Translations under genes and position numbers: made by a program
Shown here: positions 24,629 through 32,661 of the stretch, piece by piece
Numbering within the stretch: the stretch's first letter is position 1
Layout of the letters: the number at the start of each line of letters is the position of its first letter
The notes under the pieces: model-generated
The model's input: only the letters and a program-made list of their open reading frames with translations
Told to the model about the DNA's origin: nothing
Database searches by the model: none
DNA from: DAOTTX01 sp034437515
GTDB lineage: Bacteria; Chloroflexota; Anaerolineae; Aggregatilineales; Phototrophicaceae
Direction of reading: 5' to 3'
Assembly (NCBI GenBank): GCA_034437515.1
Contig: DAOTTX010000139.1
Span: 1-40,213 of the forward strand
Length of the DNA: 40,213 bases

Positions 24629-25444
24629 TCACCAATGCCAGATCTGATCCCACGCTTGCATCCAATTTGCCGCACGAGAGTAGACCCTCTGTGCGTCCAT
24701 GTCGAGTTCGACGCCGGCACGGCCTTTGAAATCCGCCATTTTCTCGACGCGGTCTACCTCGATGGTAATGGTCGTCGGCGTCTCCGGCTGGTACGGTCGC
24801 ACGGAATCCAGCTTTTGCAGAGCTTCGTAAGCGCCGACCTCGATCATCTGCCGGGCGCGTACCGGTGGAGTCTGCCGGGCGGAGTAGCGCGTGAGGCCGG
24901 TCTTTACGCATACCGTCGTCAGCCCCTCGTCGAGCAGTGCGGTCGATTCGCGGCAGACCGCTGCATCCCCGGTGACGAGCGCGACCGGCACATCGTAGTG
25001 CCCGCACAGCGCCGCGTTCACACCGACCTCGCCGACCAGATCATCGTTGAACCACAGGTTATGCCATTTGACCGTTGAAATCGTATGACACAGCACCCCA
25101 TCGACGGTGTTGTTGCGGGCGTGCATCCCGACCAGCAGACAGGCGTCACAGCCGTTTTCCAGCATTTCGGTGTAACGTGACCAGGGATGATGCGCGACCC
25201 ATTCACAATCGGGGTCGAGGTCTTCGGGAATGAGCGAGTTGAAGCTCCAACCCCCGCCCGCACCGTGACAGTCCACGACCACGATCTCGGTAGCGCCGGC
25301 GCGTTTCGCACCGCGCACCGCCGCGTTGATCTCCTCGGTGTAGAGCTTACGACCTTCCTCGTACATCGGCGCACCACCCGTGACCTGATCCCAGACCACG
25401 ATGCCGCTGACGCCTTCCATATCACACATAATGAGTACACGCAT
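24629..25444 (-). CDS. M55-family D-aminopeptidase (DppA-like)
   Basis: The 271-residue protein matches DppA of Bacillus, a zinc D-aminopeptidase that removes N-terminal D-Ala from peptides. The metal ligands fall at nearly the same positions: Asp8 and Glu10 in CDMEGVSG, His60 in VVDCHGAG, His108 in VGMHARN, and Glu139 in VGEVG. Cys119-His120 lies in a further conserved stretch. DppA forms a decameric cytoplasmic shell. Here the gene sits between propeller-protein genes and two small genes rather than dipeptide-permease genes, so its substrate may be recycled wall peptides or another D-peptide. ATG 25444 lies 2 nt after the preceding stop, indicating coupling. Confidence 0.9.
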   Translation of the reverse strand: MRVLIMCDMEGVSGIVVWDQVTGGAPMYEEGRKLYTEEINAAVRGAKRAGATEIVVVDCHGAGGGWSFNSLIPEDLDPDCEWVAHHPWSRYTEMLENGCDACLLVGMHARNNTVDGVLCHTISTVKWHNLWFNDDLVGEVGVNAALCGHYDVPVALVTGDAAVCRESTALLDEGLTTVCVKTGLTRYSARQTPPVRARQMIEVGAYEALQKLDSVRPYQPETPTTITIEVDRVEKMADFKGRAGVELDMDAQRVYSRAANWMQAWDQIWHW

Positions 25445-25446
25445 AA

Positions 25447-27006
25447 TCAGGGTATCCAATCGCCGGGGTAGATTTCGTTGTCACGGTCGGTGACTTGCGC
25501 GCTGACTTGCTGGGTGCCGGTGTTGTAGATGAAGATGTTATAGTCGATTCCGCGGTCACTGGCAAACGCAATAGACTGTCCATCCGGGCTGTAGACCGGG
25601 TAGATGTCGTCGGCGGGGTCGCTGATAACGCGAATTGGGTTACCGGAGCCATCCGCACTGAGCACGTAAATGTCATGTTGTGTTTCCGGTTCGCCTTCGG
25701 TCAACGCGGCAAACGCGATCACCTGCCCGTTGGGTGACCAGCGCGGTTGTGTTTCGATAAGTGCATCTCGGTCAGTGGTGAGCGGAGCCAGCGTGCCGGT
25801 TTCTACGTCGATGACGACCAGGTCGAAGCCGGGGTTATCCTCGCTGGTGTCCTCACGCACGGCGACGATCTGTGACCCATCGGGGGAGAACGCCGGGAAG
25901 GTATAATCAGCATTTTCGTCACGAGTCAGACGGCGGGCCTGTGCGCTGGGGGCGCTCGGGTCGGGCGTGGCTTCAGCCCCCCCTGCCGGGATGGGGTCGC
26001 CTGCCGGGGCAGTGATGAGATAGACTTCCAACGTCCCGTTACGCGGGTCTTCCCCGACGACAGCGTATTGACTGTCGTCCGTCGGGTGGAAAATCGGCAT
26101 CCAGGGGTCAGATAGTGCCAGGCCGCTGTTGTTGACCGCCTCAACCAGACGTGGACTGATCCGTTCACCTTCCGGTGAGATCATCCTGATCTGCCGGGAG
26201 GAACCATCGACGCTGATGTAGAGCAGTTGGTTACCCGAAGCGGAGACAGAAACCTGTATGCCTTCGTATTCGAGGCCGTCACCGATGAAGATCGGATCGT
26301 TGATCTCACTGCCGACCTCGACGGCGACGATCGGCAAGTTTTCGCGCACGGTCAGCCCCTCACGACCCCACCCGTAGATCGTCCCACCGGCAGCGACATC
26401 TGGCGGGGGTAAGGCTGTTGCACGGGTGCTGGTCGCCGTTGGTGTATTGGTAATGGTGGGTGTCGGTGTCAGCGTATGGGTAGCGGTGATCTCTGTCAGC
26501 CATGCCTCGGTGGTCGCAACGACGACCGCTCGTGTCTGGGTGACGTAACTGGTCTGCGTGGCTGCCAGCGCGACGGCGGTACTCTGCTGCTGGCTGAGCG
26601 CACGTTGTTCGCTTTCTTCCTCCGCACTGCGCTGATTGCTGATAAAGAGCAAAAGGCCGAGCAGCAATACTACCACACCGATCAGTGAAAAGATGACCAG
26701 ACGTAAGTTCCGGCGGCTGATGCCGGGGATAAACTCATCTTCTTCGGGTTTATCGAGCTTCGCGTCGAGCCGATCGAGCAGTTCTTGTGCTTTGGTGTTG
26801 TCGGGTTCGAGGTTAAGCACGGTGGTGAGCGCCATCCGCTTTTCGTTGATGTTATCCGAGAGCCGCGCCAACAACAGCCACGCACGGATATTTTCCTCAT
26901 CTTCCGCCAGCACCTGACCGACCAGGTCGCGGGAGGCTTCATAATCGCCTTCACGGGCAGCGGCGACGGCTTGCTTGAGCATTTCTTGATGGAAGGACGA
27001 ATCCAT
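25447..27006 (-). CDS. TPR - membrane helix - TolB-like propeller protein (second of a pair)
   Basis: The 519-residue protein has three parts. Residues 1-85 are TPR-like helices (LKQAVAAAREGDYEASRDLV and EDEENIRAWLLLARLSD). Residues 102-122 form a membrane helix. A Thr/Pro-rich linker follows (TLTPTPTITNTPTATSTR), then a PD40/WD40-like beta propeller with repeated blades (TFPAFSPDGSQIVAVRED, TQPRWSPNGQVIAFAAL, IYPVYSPDGQSIAFASD). The TPR part is cytoplasmic and the propeller should lie outside. TolB-like propellers bind proteins or sugars. The start has GAGG 9 nt upstream and lies 13 nt after the related upstream gene. It is coupled to the D-aminopeptidase gene. Confidence 0.85.
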   Translation of the reverse strand: MDSSFHQEMLKQAVAAAREGDYEASRDLVGQVLAEDEENIRAWLLLARLSDNINEKRMALTTVLNLEPDNTKAQELLDRLDAKLDKPEEDEFIPGISRRNLRLVIFSLIGVVVLLLGLLLFISNQRSAEEESEQRALSQQQSTAVALAATQTSYVTQTRAVVVATTEAWLTEITATHTLTPTPTITNTPTATSTRATALPPPDVAAGGTIYGWGREGLTVRENLPIVAVEVGSEINDPIFIGDGLEYEGIQVSVSASGNQLLYISVDGSSRQIRMISPEGERISPRLVEAVNNSGLALSDPWMPIFHPTDDSQYAVVGEDPRNGTLEVYLITAPAGDPIPAGGAEATPDPSAPSAQARRLTRDENADYTFPAFSPDGSQIVAVREDTSEDNPGFDLVVIDVETGTLAPLTTDRDALIETQPRWSPNGQVIAFAALTEGEPETQHDIYVLSADGSGNPIRVISDPADDIYPVYSPDGQSIAFASDRGIDYNIFIYNTGTQQVSAQVTDRDNEIYPGDWIP

Positions 27007-27019
27007 GAGACAGTTCCTC

Positions 27020-28471
27020 TCAGCGTTGGCGAATGCGCAGGATAAGTTCAGGGCGATAGACGGCGGTGATGTCTTCGCGTTCGTTCTCCGTGATGCGCTG
27101 TAAAACCCTGGCATCCGTCGATACGATGTAGGTCTGGAAGCGGTCATCCAAGCGGTTGGAGGTAAACACCACAAAGTTGCCATCTGGTGTAAAAGAGGGG
27201 TTGCGGTCTTCTGCGCTGTCGTCGCCCTGGGTGAGCAGAACCGTACCGCCGCCGTCGGCCTCACTGATGAAAACATCCGCATCGCTGCGTCGGGTGCTGA
27301 TGAACGTGAACTGCTCGCCTAATGGTGACCACGCCGGGGCGTAACTGGCACCGGACGCCGCCGTTAATTGCAGATACTCCGGTTCGGTGCCGGGTTCAGC
27401 GATTTCCATACGGTGGATCTCAGTATCACCGCCGCCGCCATTGTTGCGGGCAAAGATGATTTCCCGGCTATCGGGGATCGGACGCCATGCCGGGTCACGG
27501 TCGATGATGTCCGTGTTTTCGGTGAGGCGACGGGTGCCTTCACCATTGATGGTCGTGTACCAGATGTCCTCACTGCCGTCGAGATTCGCCACGAAAACCA
27601 GTTCTTCACCTTCCGGTGAAAAGCTAGGGCTGGCGACGATGTCCGTGCGCAATTCGGTGACTTGTGTAGCGTCGGTCGGGTTATCCGCCGGAGCCACGAA
27701 CACTTCGGGGAAGGTGCCACCGTCATCCTCGTAAGTGACATCGCGCACGAAGGCGATGCTTTCGCCGCTGAGACTGTAGGTGATGTCACGGAAGGCCGCC
27801 CCGATAGTTGTGCTGTTGCTGCCGTCTCCGTCCAGGCGATATAACATCGGTTCGACTTCGCCAAGTTCCTGGCTCGTCAGCAGCAGTTCCATCTCAGAAA
27901 GCGAGAACGGCGTTGATGAAGGCAGCGGTGGGTCGGTCGCGGTCGGTGTGAAGGTCGGTGTGAAGGTCGGCGGCAGTGTTGGGGCCCGGCTGGTCGGGTT
28001 AAAGATAAAGGTCGCGGTCGGGAGGGGCGTACTGGTCGGGCCTTGGGTGGCGGCGACCACGACGACCGTCGGTGTCGGTGTCGGCTCGTCGTCCTCTGCC
28101 GGTGTCAATATGCCAGAACCGACGACTAACGCGCCTACAATCGCTAACGCGACCAGCGCGACGATCAAGAAGATCGCCGGGTTGATCCCGGTAGAGGATG
28201 TGGTGGTCGTCTCGGTCTGGGTGCGGTCGAGTTGGGCGAGGGCTTGTTGTGCTGTGCGGTTTTCCGGGTCGATTGCCAGCACACGCTGTAGATAGGTGCG
28301 GCGTTCGCTTAATGTGTTGGCACTGGTCGCTAACCACAGCCAGGCCTGTTTGTTGTTGGGGTCTTGATCGGTAACTTCAAGCAGTAGACGCCGTGCCGTC
28401 GCCCGATCGCCTCGTCGTGCTGCCACGATCCCCTCACGTAATTTCCTTTGTAGTTCCGAATTGCTAGCCAA
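27020..28471 (-). CDS. TPR - membrane helix - TolB-like propeller protein (first of a pair)
   Basis: The 483-residue protein has the same plan as its downstream neighbour: TPR-like helices (residues 1-82, GIVAARRGDRATARRLLLEV and DPNNKQAWLWLATSAN), a membrane helix (98-121), a Thr/Pro linker (about 125-180), and propeller blades such as ASPSFSPEGEELVFVANL, YAPAWSPLGEQFTFIST and NPSFTPDGNFVVFTSN. The two arose by duplication. I place the start at the TTG at 28471, with AGGAG 7 nt upstream and a fitting N-terminus; no ATG suits. It is the first gene of a five-gene operon. The proteins could link an extracytoplasmic signal or scaffold to cytoplasmic partners through the TPR part. Confidence 0.83.
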   Translation of the reverse strand: MASNSELQRKLREGIVAARRGDRATARRLLLEVTDQDPNNKQAWLWLATSANTLSERRTYLQRVLAIDPENRTAQQALAQLDRTQTETTTTSSTGINPAIFLIVALVALAIVGALVVGSGILTPAEDDEPTPTPTVVVVAATQGPTSTPLPTATFIFNPTSRAPTLPPTFTPTFTPTATDPPLPSSTPFSLSEMELLLTSQELGEVEPMLYRLDGDGSNSTTIGAAFRDITYSLSGESIAFVRDVTYEDDGGTFPEVFVAPADNPTDATQVTELRTDIVASPSFSPEGEELVFVANLDGSEDIWYTTINGEGTRRLTENTDIIDRDPAWRPIPDSREIIFARNNGGGGDTEIHRMEIAEPGTEPEYLQLTAASGASYAPAWSPLGEQFTFISTRRSDADVFISEADGGGTVLLTQGDDSAEDRNPSFTPDGNFVVFTSNRLDDRFQTYIVSTDARVLQRITENEREDITAVYRPELILRIRQR

Positions 28472-28745
28472 GCAACCTCTCCTCGCGTGTGATCCCGATC
28501 TTAACTTGATTCTACAACAAAGCTGGTAAAAGCCAAGCGGGGTACCATTGACGTGTGGATGTCAATACTTTGGCAAAGGTTGTTCCTGGCTCGTATAAGC
28601 GGTGGTCGGTACGTCCAAAATCTCTAGCGCCGGATTTATGGATAGTGCATCGCTGACATTCAAATATGCCGGGCGTTGAATGTTACGCGCTATGTCAGGT
28701 GCCAAAATCTGAAATATACCCCGATTGCCCACCGTCGATTCGTGT

Positions 28746-28775
28746 TTGCTCACAATCCTGCATTTCCGGTACAAT
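28746..28775 (+). promoter_or_regulatory. probable promoter of the P450-hydrolase operon
   Basis: TTGCTC (28746-28751), an 18-nt spacer and TACAAT (28770-28775) stand about 40 nt before the start codon. The ten bases GGTACAATCG are identical to those at the epimerase promoter. The rest of the 28472-28815 gap shows no gene I can support. Confidence 0.45.
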
Positions 28776-28815
28776 CGAATATAGATTTAATTGTTAAAGT
28801 AGGAGTCATGCGTTT

Positions 28816-30042
28816 GTGGATATGCTAAAAGGGTTTGACCCACTTTCACCAGAGTTCCGCGCCAATCCCTACCCTTACTATGGATTTTTACGCCAGGGGA
28901 TGCCGATTTTTTATATGGCGGACTGGAATATGTGGTTCTGCACCCGTTACGAAGACTGCACCAATCTGCTGCGTGATAACCGCCTGGGGCACGAGATCCT
29001 CCGGGTGAAAACACTCGAAGAAATGGGCTGGCAGGCCAGCGAAGACCAGCCTGACAACTACGCCACGCTCAACCGCATCCAACGCCGCTGGATGCTTTTC
29101 CGTGACCCGCCTGACCACACCCGCTTACGTGGACTCGTCCACAAGGCGTTTACACCACGCATGGTCGAGCGGCTGCGCGAACACATCGAACAGATCACGA
29201 CGGACTTGCTCGACGCGGTGCAGGGGCATGGCAAGATGGACATCGTGGACGACCTCGCCGTGCCGCTGCCAGTGACGGTCATCGCGGAGATGCTCGGTGT
29301 GCCGCTAGAAGACCGCGATACCTTTCGTGAGTGGTCGAACGCGCTCGCCGGCACGCTTGACCTGACCGGCGGCGAGACACGCATCTGGGATGATGCCGCC
29401 GATGCTGCCGTCGAGTTTGACCGCTACTTCCGTGCGTTAACCGAAAAGCGCCGGGCCGACCCACAGGACGATCTGCTCTCCGCGTTGATACAGGCCGAGG
29501 AAGCGGGCGACCGGCTCACCGAAGACGAGTTGATCTCGACGTGTATTCTGCTGTTGATCGCCGGGCACGAGACGACCGTGAACCTGATCGGCAACGGCAT
29601 GAAGGCGCTGTTGCAAAACGCTGACCAGCATCAGAAACTCAAAGACCACCCGGAACTGATGAAATCCGCCATTGAGGAAATGCTGCGCTATGACTCCCCG
29701 GTGCAGATGACCAGCCGCTGGGTGCTGGAAGACATCGAAGTCGATGGCAACAAATTCAAAACCGGGCATCAGGTCGCCGTGATGTTCGCCGCCGCCAACC
29801 GTGACCCCGACCGCTTCGACAACCCCGACCAGTTTGACATCACACGCGAGAACAATAAACATCTCTCGTTCGGCAACGGCATTCACTTCTGCCTGGGTGC
29901 GCCGCTGGCTCGTCTGGAAGCACAGATCGCCATCGACGCGCTTATCCGTCGGATGCCGCAGATGCAGCTCGCCACCGATGACTTTGAGTATCGTAAGACG
30001 TACATCTTGCGCGGTCTGACCTCGCTGCCGGTGACGTTCTAA
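28816..30042 (+). CDS. bacterial cytochrome P450
   Basis: This 408-residue soluble class I P450 should insert oxygen into an organic substrate using electrons from a ferredoxin. Landmarks: FRDPPDHTRLRGLVHKAF (C-helix region, 95-112), the I-helix AGHETT (249-254), the ExxR pair Glu288/Arg291, and the haem loop FGNGIHFCLG (352-361) with ligand Cys359. It resembles the CYP107/CYP109-like bacterial branch; the substrate cannot be read from sequence. No ferredoxin gene is adjacent. The GTG at 28816 has AGGAG 10 nt upstream; ATG 28822 is an alternative. An ATG at 28808, only 2 nt after that AGGAG, opens a six-codon out-of-frame reading frame. The serine hydrolase gene follows after 3 nt. Confidence 0.92.
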   Translation: MDMLKGFDPLSPEFRANPYPYYGFLRQGMPIFYMADWNMWFCTRYEDCTNLLRDNRLGHEILRVKTLEEMGWQASEDQPDNYATLNRIQRRWMLFRDPPDHTRLRGLVHKAFTPRMVERLREHIEQITTDLLDAVQGHGKMDIVDDLAVPLPVTVIAEMLGVPLEDRDTFREWSNALAGTLDLTGGETRIWDDAADAAVEFDRYFRALTEKRRADPQDDLLSALIQAEEAGDRLTEDELISTCILLLIAGHETTVNLIGNGMKALLQNADQHQKLKDHPELMKSAIEEMLRYDSPVQMTSRWVLEDIEVDGNKFKTGHQVAVMFAAANRDPDRFDNPDQFDITRENNKHLSFGNGIHFCLGAPLARLEAQIAIDALIRRMPQMQLATDDFEYRKTYILRGLTSLPVTF

Positions 30043-30045
30043 ACG

Positions 30046-31320
30046 ATGGCAATTGACGCAATCCTCCAAACCGCGCTGGAGCCGGACGGCCCCGGTGCGG
30101 CGGTTGGTGTGCTGCACGGTGATGAGGTCATCTATGGCGGGGGTCACGGTTACGCTAACCTCGAATGGCAAGCGCCGGTTACCACAAAGACGGTCTTTCG
30201 GTTGGCGTCCATCACCAAGCCGATCACCGCGCTGGCGGTCATGCTGCTGGTCGAACGCGGCGAGCTTGACCTGCACGCACCGATCACGCAGTATCTACCA
30301 GATTACCCGACCGGCGGTCATCACCTGACCACGTATCATCTGCTCACGCATACCGGCGGCATCAGCAACGACCGCGCCGCCAAAAGTATCTTTGAACGCT
30401 ACGACCTCAACCCACAGGCGTTGCTGGCGTACTTCTCACAGAAGCCGTTCGCCTTCAAACCGGGGACGGCCTATCGCTACTCGAATACGGGGTATGTGTT
30501 GCTCGGCTTGTTGATCGAAGCGGTCACCGGGATGGATTACGCCGATTTCGTCCAAACACAGGTCTTCGCACCGCTGGGCATGTCGGATTCGTATTTCTTC
30601 CACCATCGCCCGGTGATCCCGCGCCGGGCCAGTGGTTACGTCTGGCGCGGTGAGGCTTATCATCACGCCAAGTTCTTCAGCGCGGATATTTCGTATGCGG
30701 GGGGCGGCCTCGGCTCTACGATTGACGATATGCTGTGCTTGCTCCAAGCGTTGCGCGGGAACACACTAATCAGCGCGGAGTCATGGGTGCAGATGACCCA
30801 ACCCGCCACGCTCGACGACGGTACCGAACTTCATTATGGTTATGGCATCGCGGTCAAGTCTTATCGGGGGCACCGGATGCTTTGCCACAGCGGGACGACA
30901 CCGGGCTTTAACAACCAGCTCTCGATCTTCCCGGACGACGATTTGAGCGTGCTGGTGCTTTCTAACCTGGGTGGCTTCGAGAGTGAGCGTGTCACGGCGG
31001 CGGTGGCGCGTGAATTGCTTGGCTTGCCGGTAGAAAAGCGCCGGCCTTTTGTCGTCGCCGGGGATGCGCTGCGGCAGTCTATGGGGCGTTATGTTGTCGA
31101 TGGGTATCCGGTGCGCTTCGTCCGTGAGGGAAACCAACTGCTGCTACGTACCAACAAAGATCGGCGCGTCATCGCGGCGAACAGGCGCACGTTCTTTTCA
31201 CCGGACGACCCGGATGTGCTGGTCACGTTTGACGATGAAGGTGCCGATGGCCTCTACCAACAGATGACCATCCAGACCGCGTTTAACACCTACATCGCCC
31301 ACCGCGAAGACCGTGTGTGA
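30046..31320 (+). CDS. serine hydrolase of the class C beta-lactamase/esterase family
   Basis: The 424-residue protein has the penicillin-binding fold active site: Ser55-x-x-Lys58 in LASITKP, Tyr145-Ser-Asn in YRYSNTGY, and His281-Ser-Gly in CHSGTTPGF, replacing KTG. These are typical of EstB/LACTB-like esterases and D-stereospecific peptidases rather than true beta-lactamases. There is no signal peptide, so it should act in the cytoplasm. About 75 C-terminal residues form an extra beta domain (GRYVVDGYPVRFVREGNQLLL). It begins 3 nt after the P450 stop without a strong ribosome binding site, so the two are co-translated and may act in one pathway, for example hydroxylation and ester or amide cleavage. 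Confidence 0.88.
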   Translation: MAIDAILQTALEPDGPGAAVGVLHGDEVIYGGGHGYANLEWQAPVTTKTVFRLASITKPITALAVMLLVERGELDLHAPITQYLPDYPTGGHHLTTYHLLTHTGGISNDRAAKSIFERYDLNPQALLAYFSQKPFAFKPGTAYRYSNTGYVLLGLLIEAVTGMDYADFVQTQVFAPLGMSDSYFFHHRPVIPRRASGYVWRGEAYHHAKFFSADISYAGGGLGSTIDDMLCLLQALRGNTLISAESWVQMTQPATLDDGTELHYGYGIAVKSYRGHRMLCHSGTTPGFNNQLSIFPDDDLSVLVLSNLGGFESERVTAAVARELLGLPVEKRRPFVVAGDALRQSMGRYVVDGYPVRFVREGNQLLLRTNKDRRVIAANRRTFFSPDDPDVLVTFDDEGADGLYQQMTIQTAFNTYIAHREDRV

Positions 31321-31325
31321 CCGCG

Positions 31326-32168
31326 TTACTTACGCGCAGTGCGGGAGCGTAGGCTAATCATGGCGAACAGATAAGGGATGATGCCTAAAACCGCGCAGGC
31401 CAGCAAGCCTTGTAAGATGATCTGTGCATCCCAGCCGGTGATGAGGATCTCACGCATGGCTTCAAGGATGTACGTGATCGGGTTGACCTGCGCGACGGTC
31501 TTTAACCAGCCGCCCAACAGATCAACCGGCACGAACGTCGCGGTGAGGAAGGTCAGCGGGAAGAACAGAAAGCCCGCGCTCTGGGTCGCGCCAGCGTTGC
31601 CGCTCTGCAACGCCACGCCGACCGAAAACCCGGCGAACCCCACGCCAACCAGCATAGCAAAGCCCAACGTCGCCGCCAGCCCACCGATGCCCGTCGCCGG
31701 GTCGAGGCCGAGCAGTAACCCAATCGCAATAATCACGATAGTTTGTAACGCCAGCACCACCGCACCACCGAGGATCTGACTCAAGATCAACGCGCCGCGA
31801 CTGATGGGCGTGAGCATGAGCTTGTCGAAGTAACCGCTTTCGATGTCGCGCACGAGATTTTGCCCGGCGGTACCGGCACCGCTCAACGAGGCACTGATGA
31901 CCGACAGCGGCAGAATGAACGCGATGTAATCCACGTTGCTGATGCCGGGGATGCTGTTGGACGCATCGCCTAACGTCGCCTCATAGACAAAAAGAAAAAA
32001 GCCGCTGATGAATAACGCCGGCAGCACGACCGAGGGTGTGCGTGCCATTGTAAGCAAGCTGCGCCAGGTCATCATGGTCACCTGCTGGATGAACGGCAGG
32101 CCCTTATAAGACTTACCGGTGCGGTCGGCAGTTTGTGTGTCGTCCTGTCGTTGGGCTGCAATGCTCAT
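31326..32168 (-). CDS. ABC-2 type transporter permease (DrrB-like)
   Basis: The 280-residue membrane protein has about six helices and the ABC-2 signature region near the C-terminal third (FFPLTFLTATFVPVDLLGGWLKTVAQVNPITYILEAMREIL). An N-terminal amphipathic part (GLPFIQQVTMMTWRSLLTMARTP) is typical of DrrB-like subunits that export antibiotics or lipids. It pairs with the ATPase encoded two genes upstream. The start overlaps the stop of the thioredoxin-like gene by 4 nt (ATGA), so translation is coupled. It ends 5 nt from the convergent serine hydrolase gene. Confidence 0.9.
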   Translation of the reverse strand: MSIAAQRQDDTQTADRTGKSYKGLPFIQQVTMMTWRSLLTMARTPSVVLPALFISGFFLFVYEATLGDASNSIPGISNVDYIAFILPLSVISASLSGAGTAGQNLVRDIESGYFDKLMLTPISRGALILSQILGGAVVLALQTIVIIAIGLLLGLDPATGIGGLAATLGFAMLVGVGFAGFSVGVALQSGNAGATQSAGFLFFPLTFLTATFVPVDLLGGWLKTVAQVNPITYILEAMREILITGWDAQIILQGLLACAVLGIIPYLFAMISLRSRTARK

Positions 32169-32638
32169 ATTGTGTTTGTTCCTTCGTTTATTACATTAAG
32201 ATGGGTTTTGAGATCGTGAAACTTCGCCTCGGTATAGCGGCCTTCCGTCTGCCAGAGCACCTGACCGCTATCATCGACCAGCAGGGTGTAAATGCGTTTG
32301 GCGTCCGTTAAGTTCAACGCCTGCGTGAACGACTCACGCGGGATGTAAAGCGTGATGGTCACCGCCCGTGCGACGGGATCAGAGATGCCGGTGCGCATCC
32401 AATAGTCGAGCATTGTGCGCCCAACGATATTCGTCTCTCCGGCAACCGGCAGTTCGTAATAGCTGACCTGCGGATACTCGGCGACCAGTTCACGCACGGC
32501 AGGCACCCAGGTATCCACATCGTACTGGTCATTCTGCTCAAAGGCGACGAGCACGATGTTGTACTGACCGACAAAATCTGTGGGCAGGTTAAACTGCTGC
32601 CCGTTCAAGTTCTTACCACTGACATTCGGGAAAAGCAT
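32165..32638 (-). CDS. thioredoxin-like fold protein without cysteines, inside an ABC operon
   Basis: The 157-residue protein reads like a peroxiredoxin/ATP10-type fold: PNVSGKNLNGQQFNLP, YNIVLVAFEQNDQYDVDTWVPAVREL, YYELPVAG, and a final IYTLLVDDSGQVLWQTEGRYTEA. It contains no cysteine, so it cannot do thiol redox chemistry. Similar proteins that I recall (ATP10-like) act as assembly chaperones, but that link is loose. It has no signal peptide. It lies between the ATPase gene (23-nt gap) and the permease gene (4-nt overlap), so an accessory role for this transporter is likely. AGGAGG stands just before the ATG. Confidence 0.75.
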   Translation of the reverse strand: MLFPNVSGKNLNGQQFNLPTDFVGQYNIVLVAFEQNDQYDVDTWVPAVRELVAEYPQVSYYELPVAGETNIVGRTMLDYWMRTGISDPVARAVTITLYIPRESFTQALNLTDAKRIYTLLVDDSGQVLWQTEGRYTEAKFHDLKTHLNVINEGTNTI

Positions 32639-32661
32639 AACGACCTCCTATGATAATGGGC

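Noticed and set aside
28562..28774. 70-codon open frame on the minus strand between the propeller operon and the P450 gene
   Set aside because: No ribosome binding site, no family resemblance, and it overlaps the P450 promoter; the sequence has no coding character.
29437..30276. 279-codon open frame antisense to the P450 gene
   Set aside because: It is the mirror of a well-conserved P450 and the start of the hydrolase gene, and has no motif of its own.
30046..31320. Call as a beta-lactamase resistance gene
   Set aside because: The third motif is HSG instead of KTG and there is no signal peptide; an esterase or peptidase of the same fold is more likely.
32165..32638. Reading the thioredoxin-like protein as a redox enzyme
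   Set aside because: It has no cysteine at all, so thiol-disulfide or peroxide chemistry is excluded.
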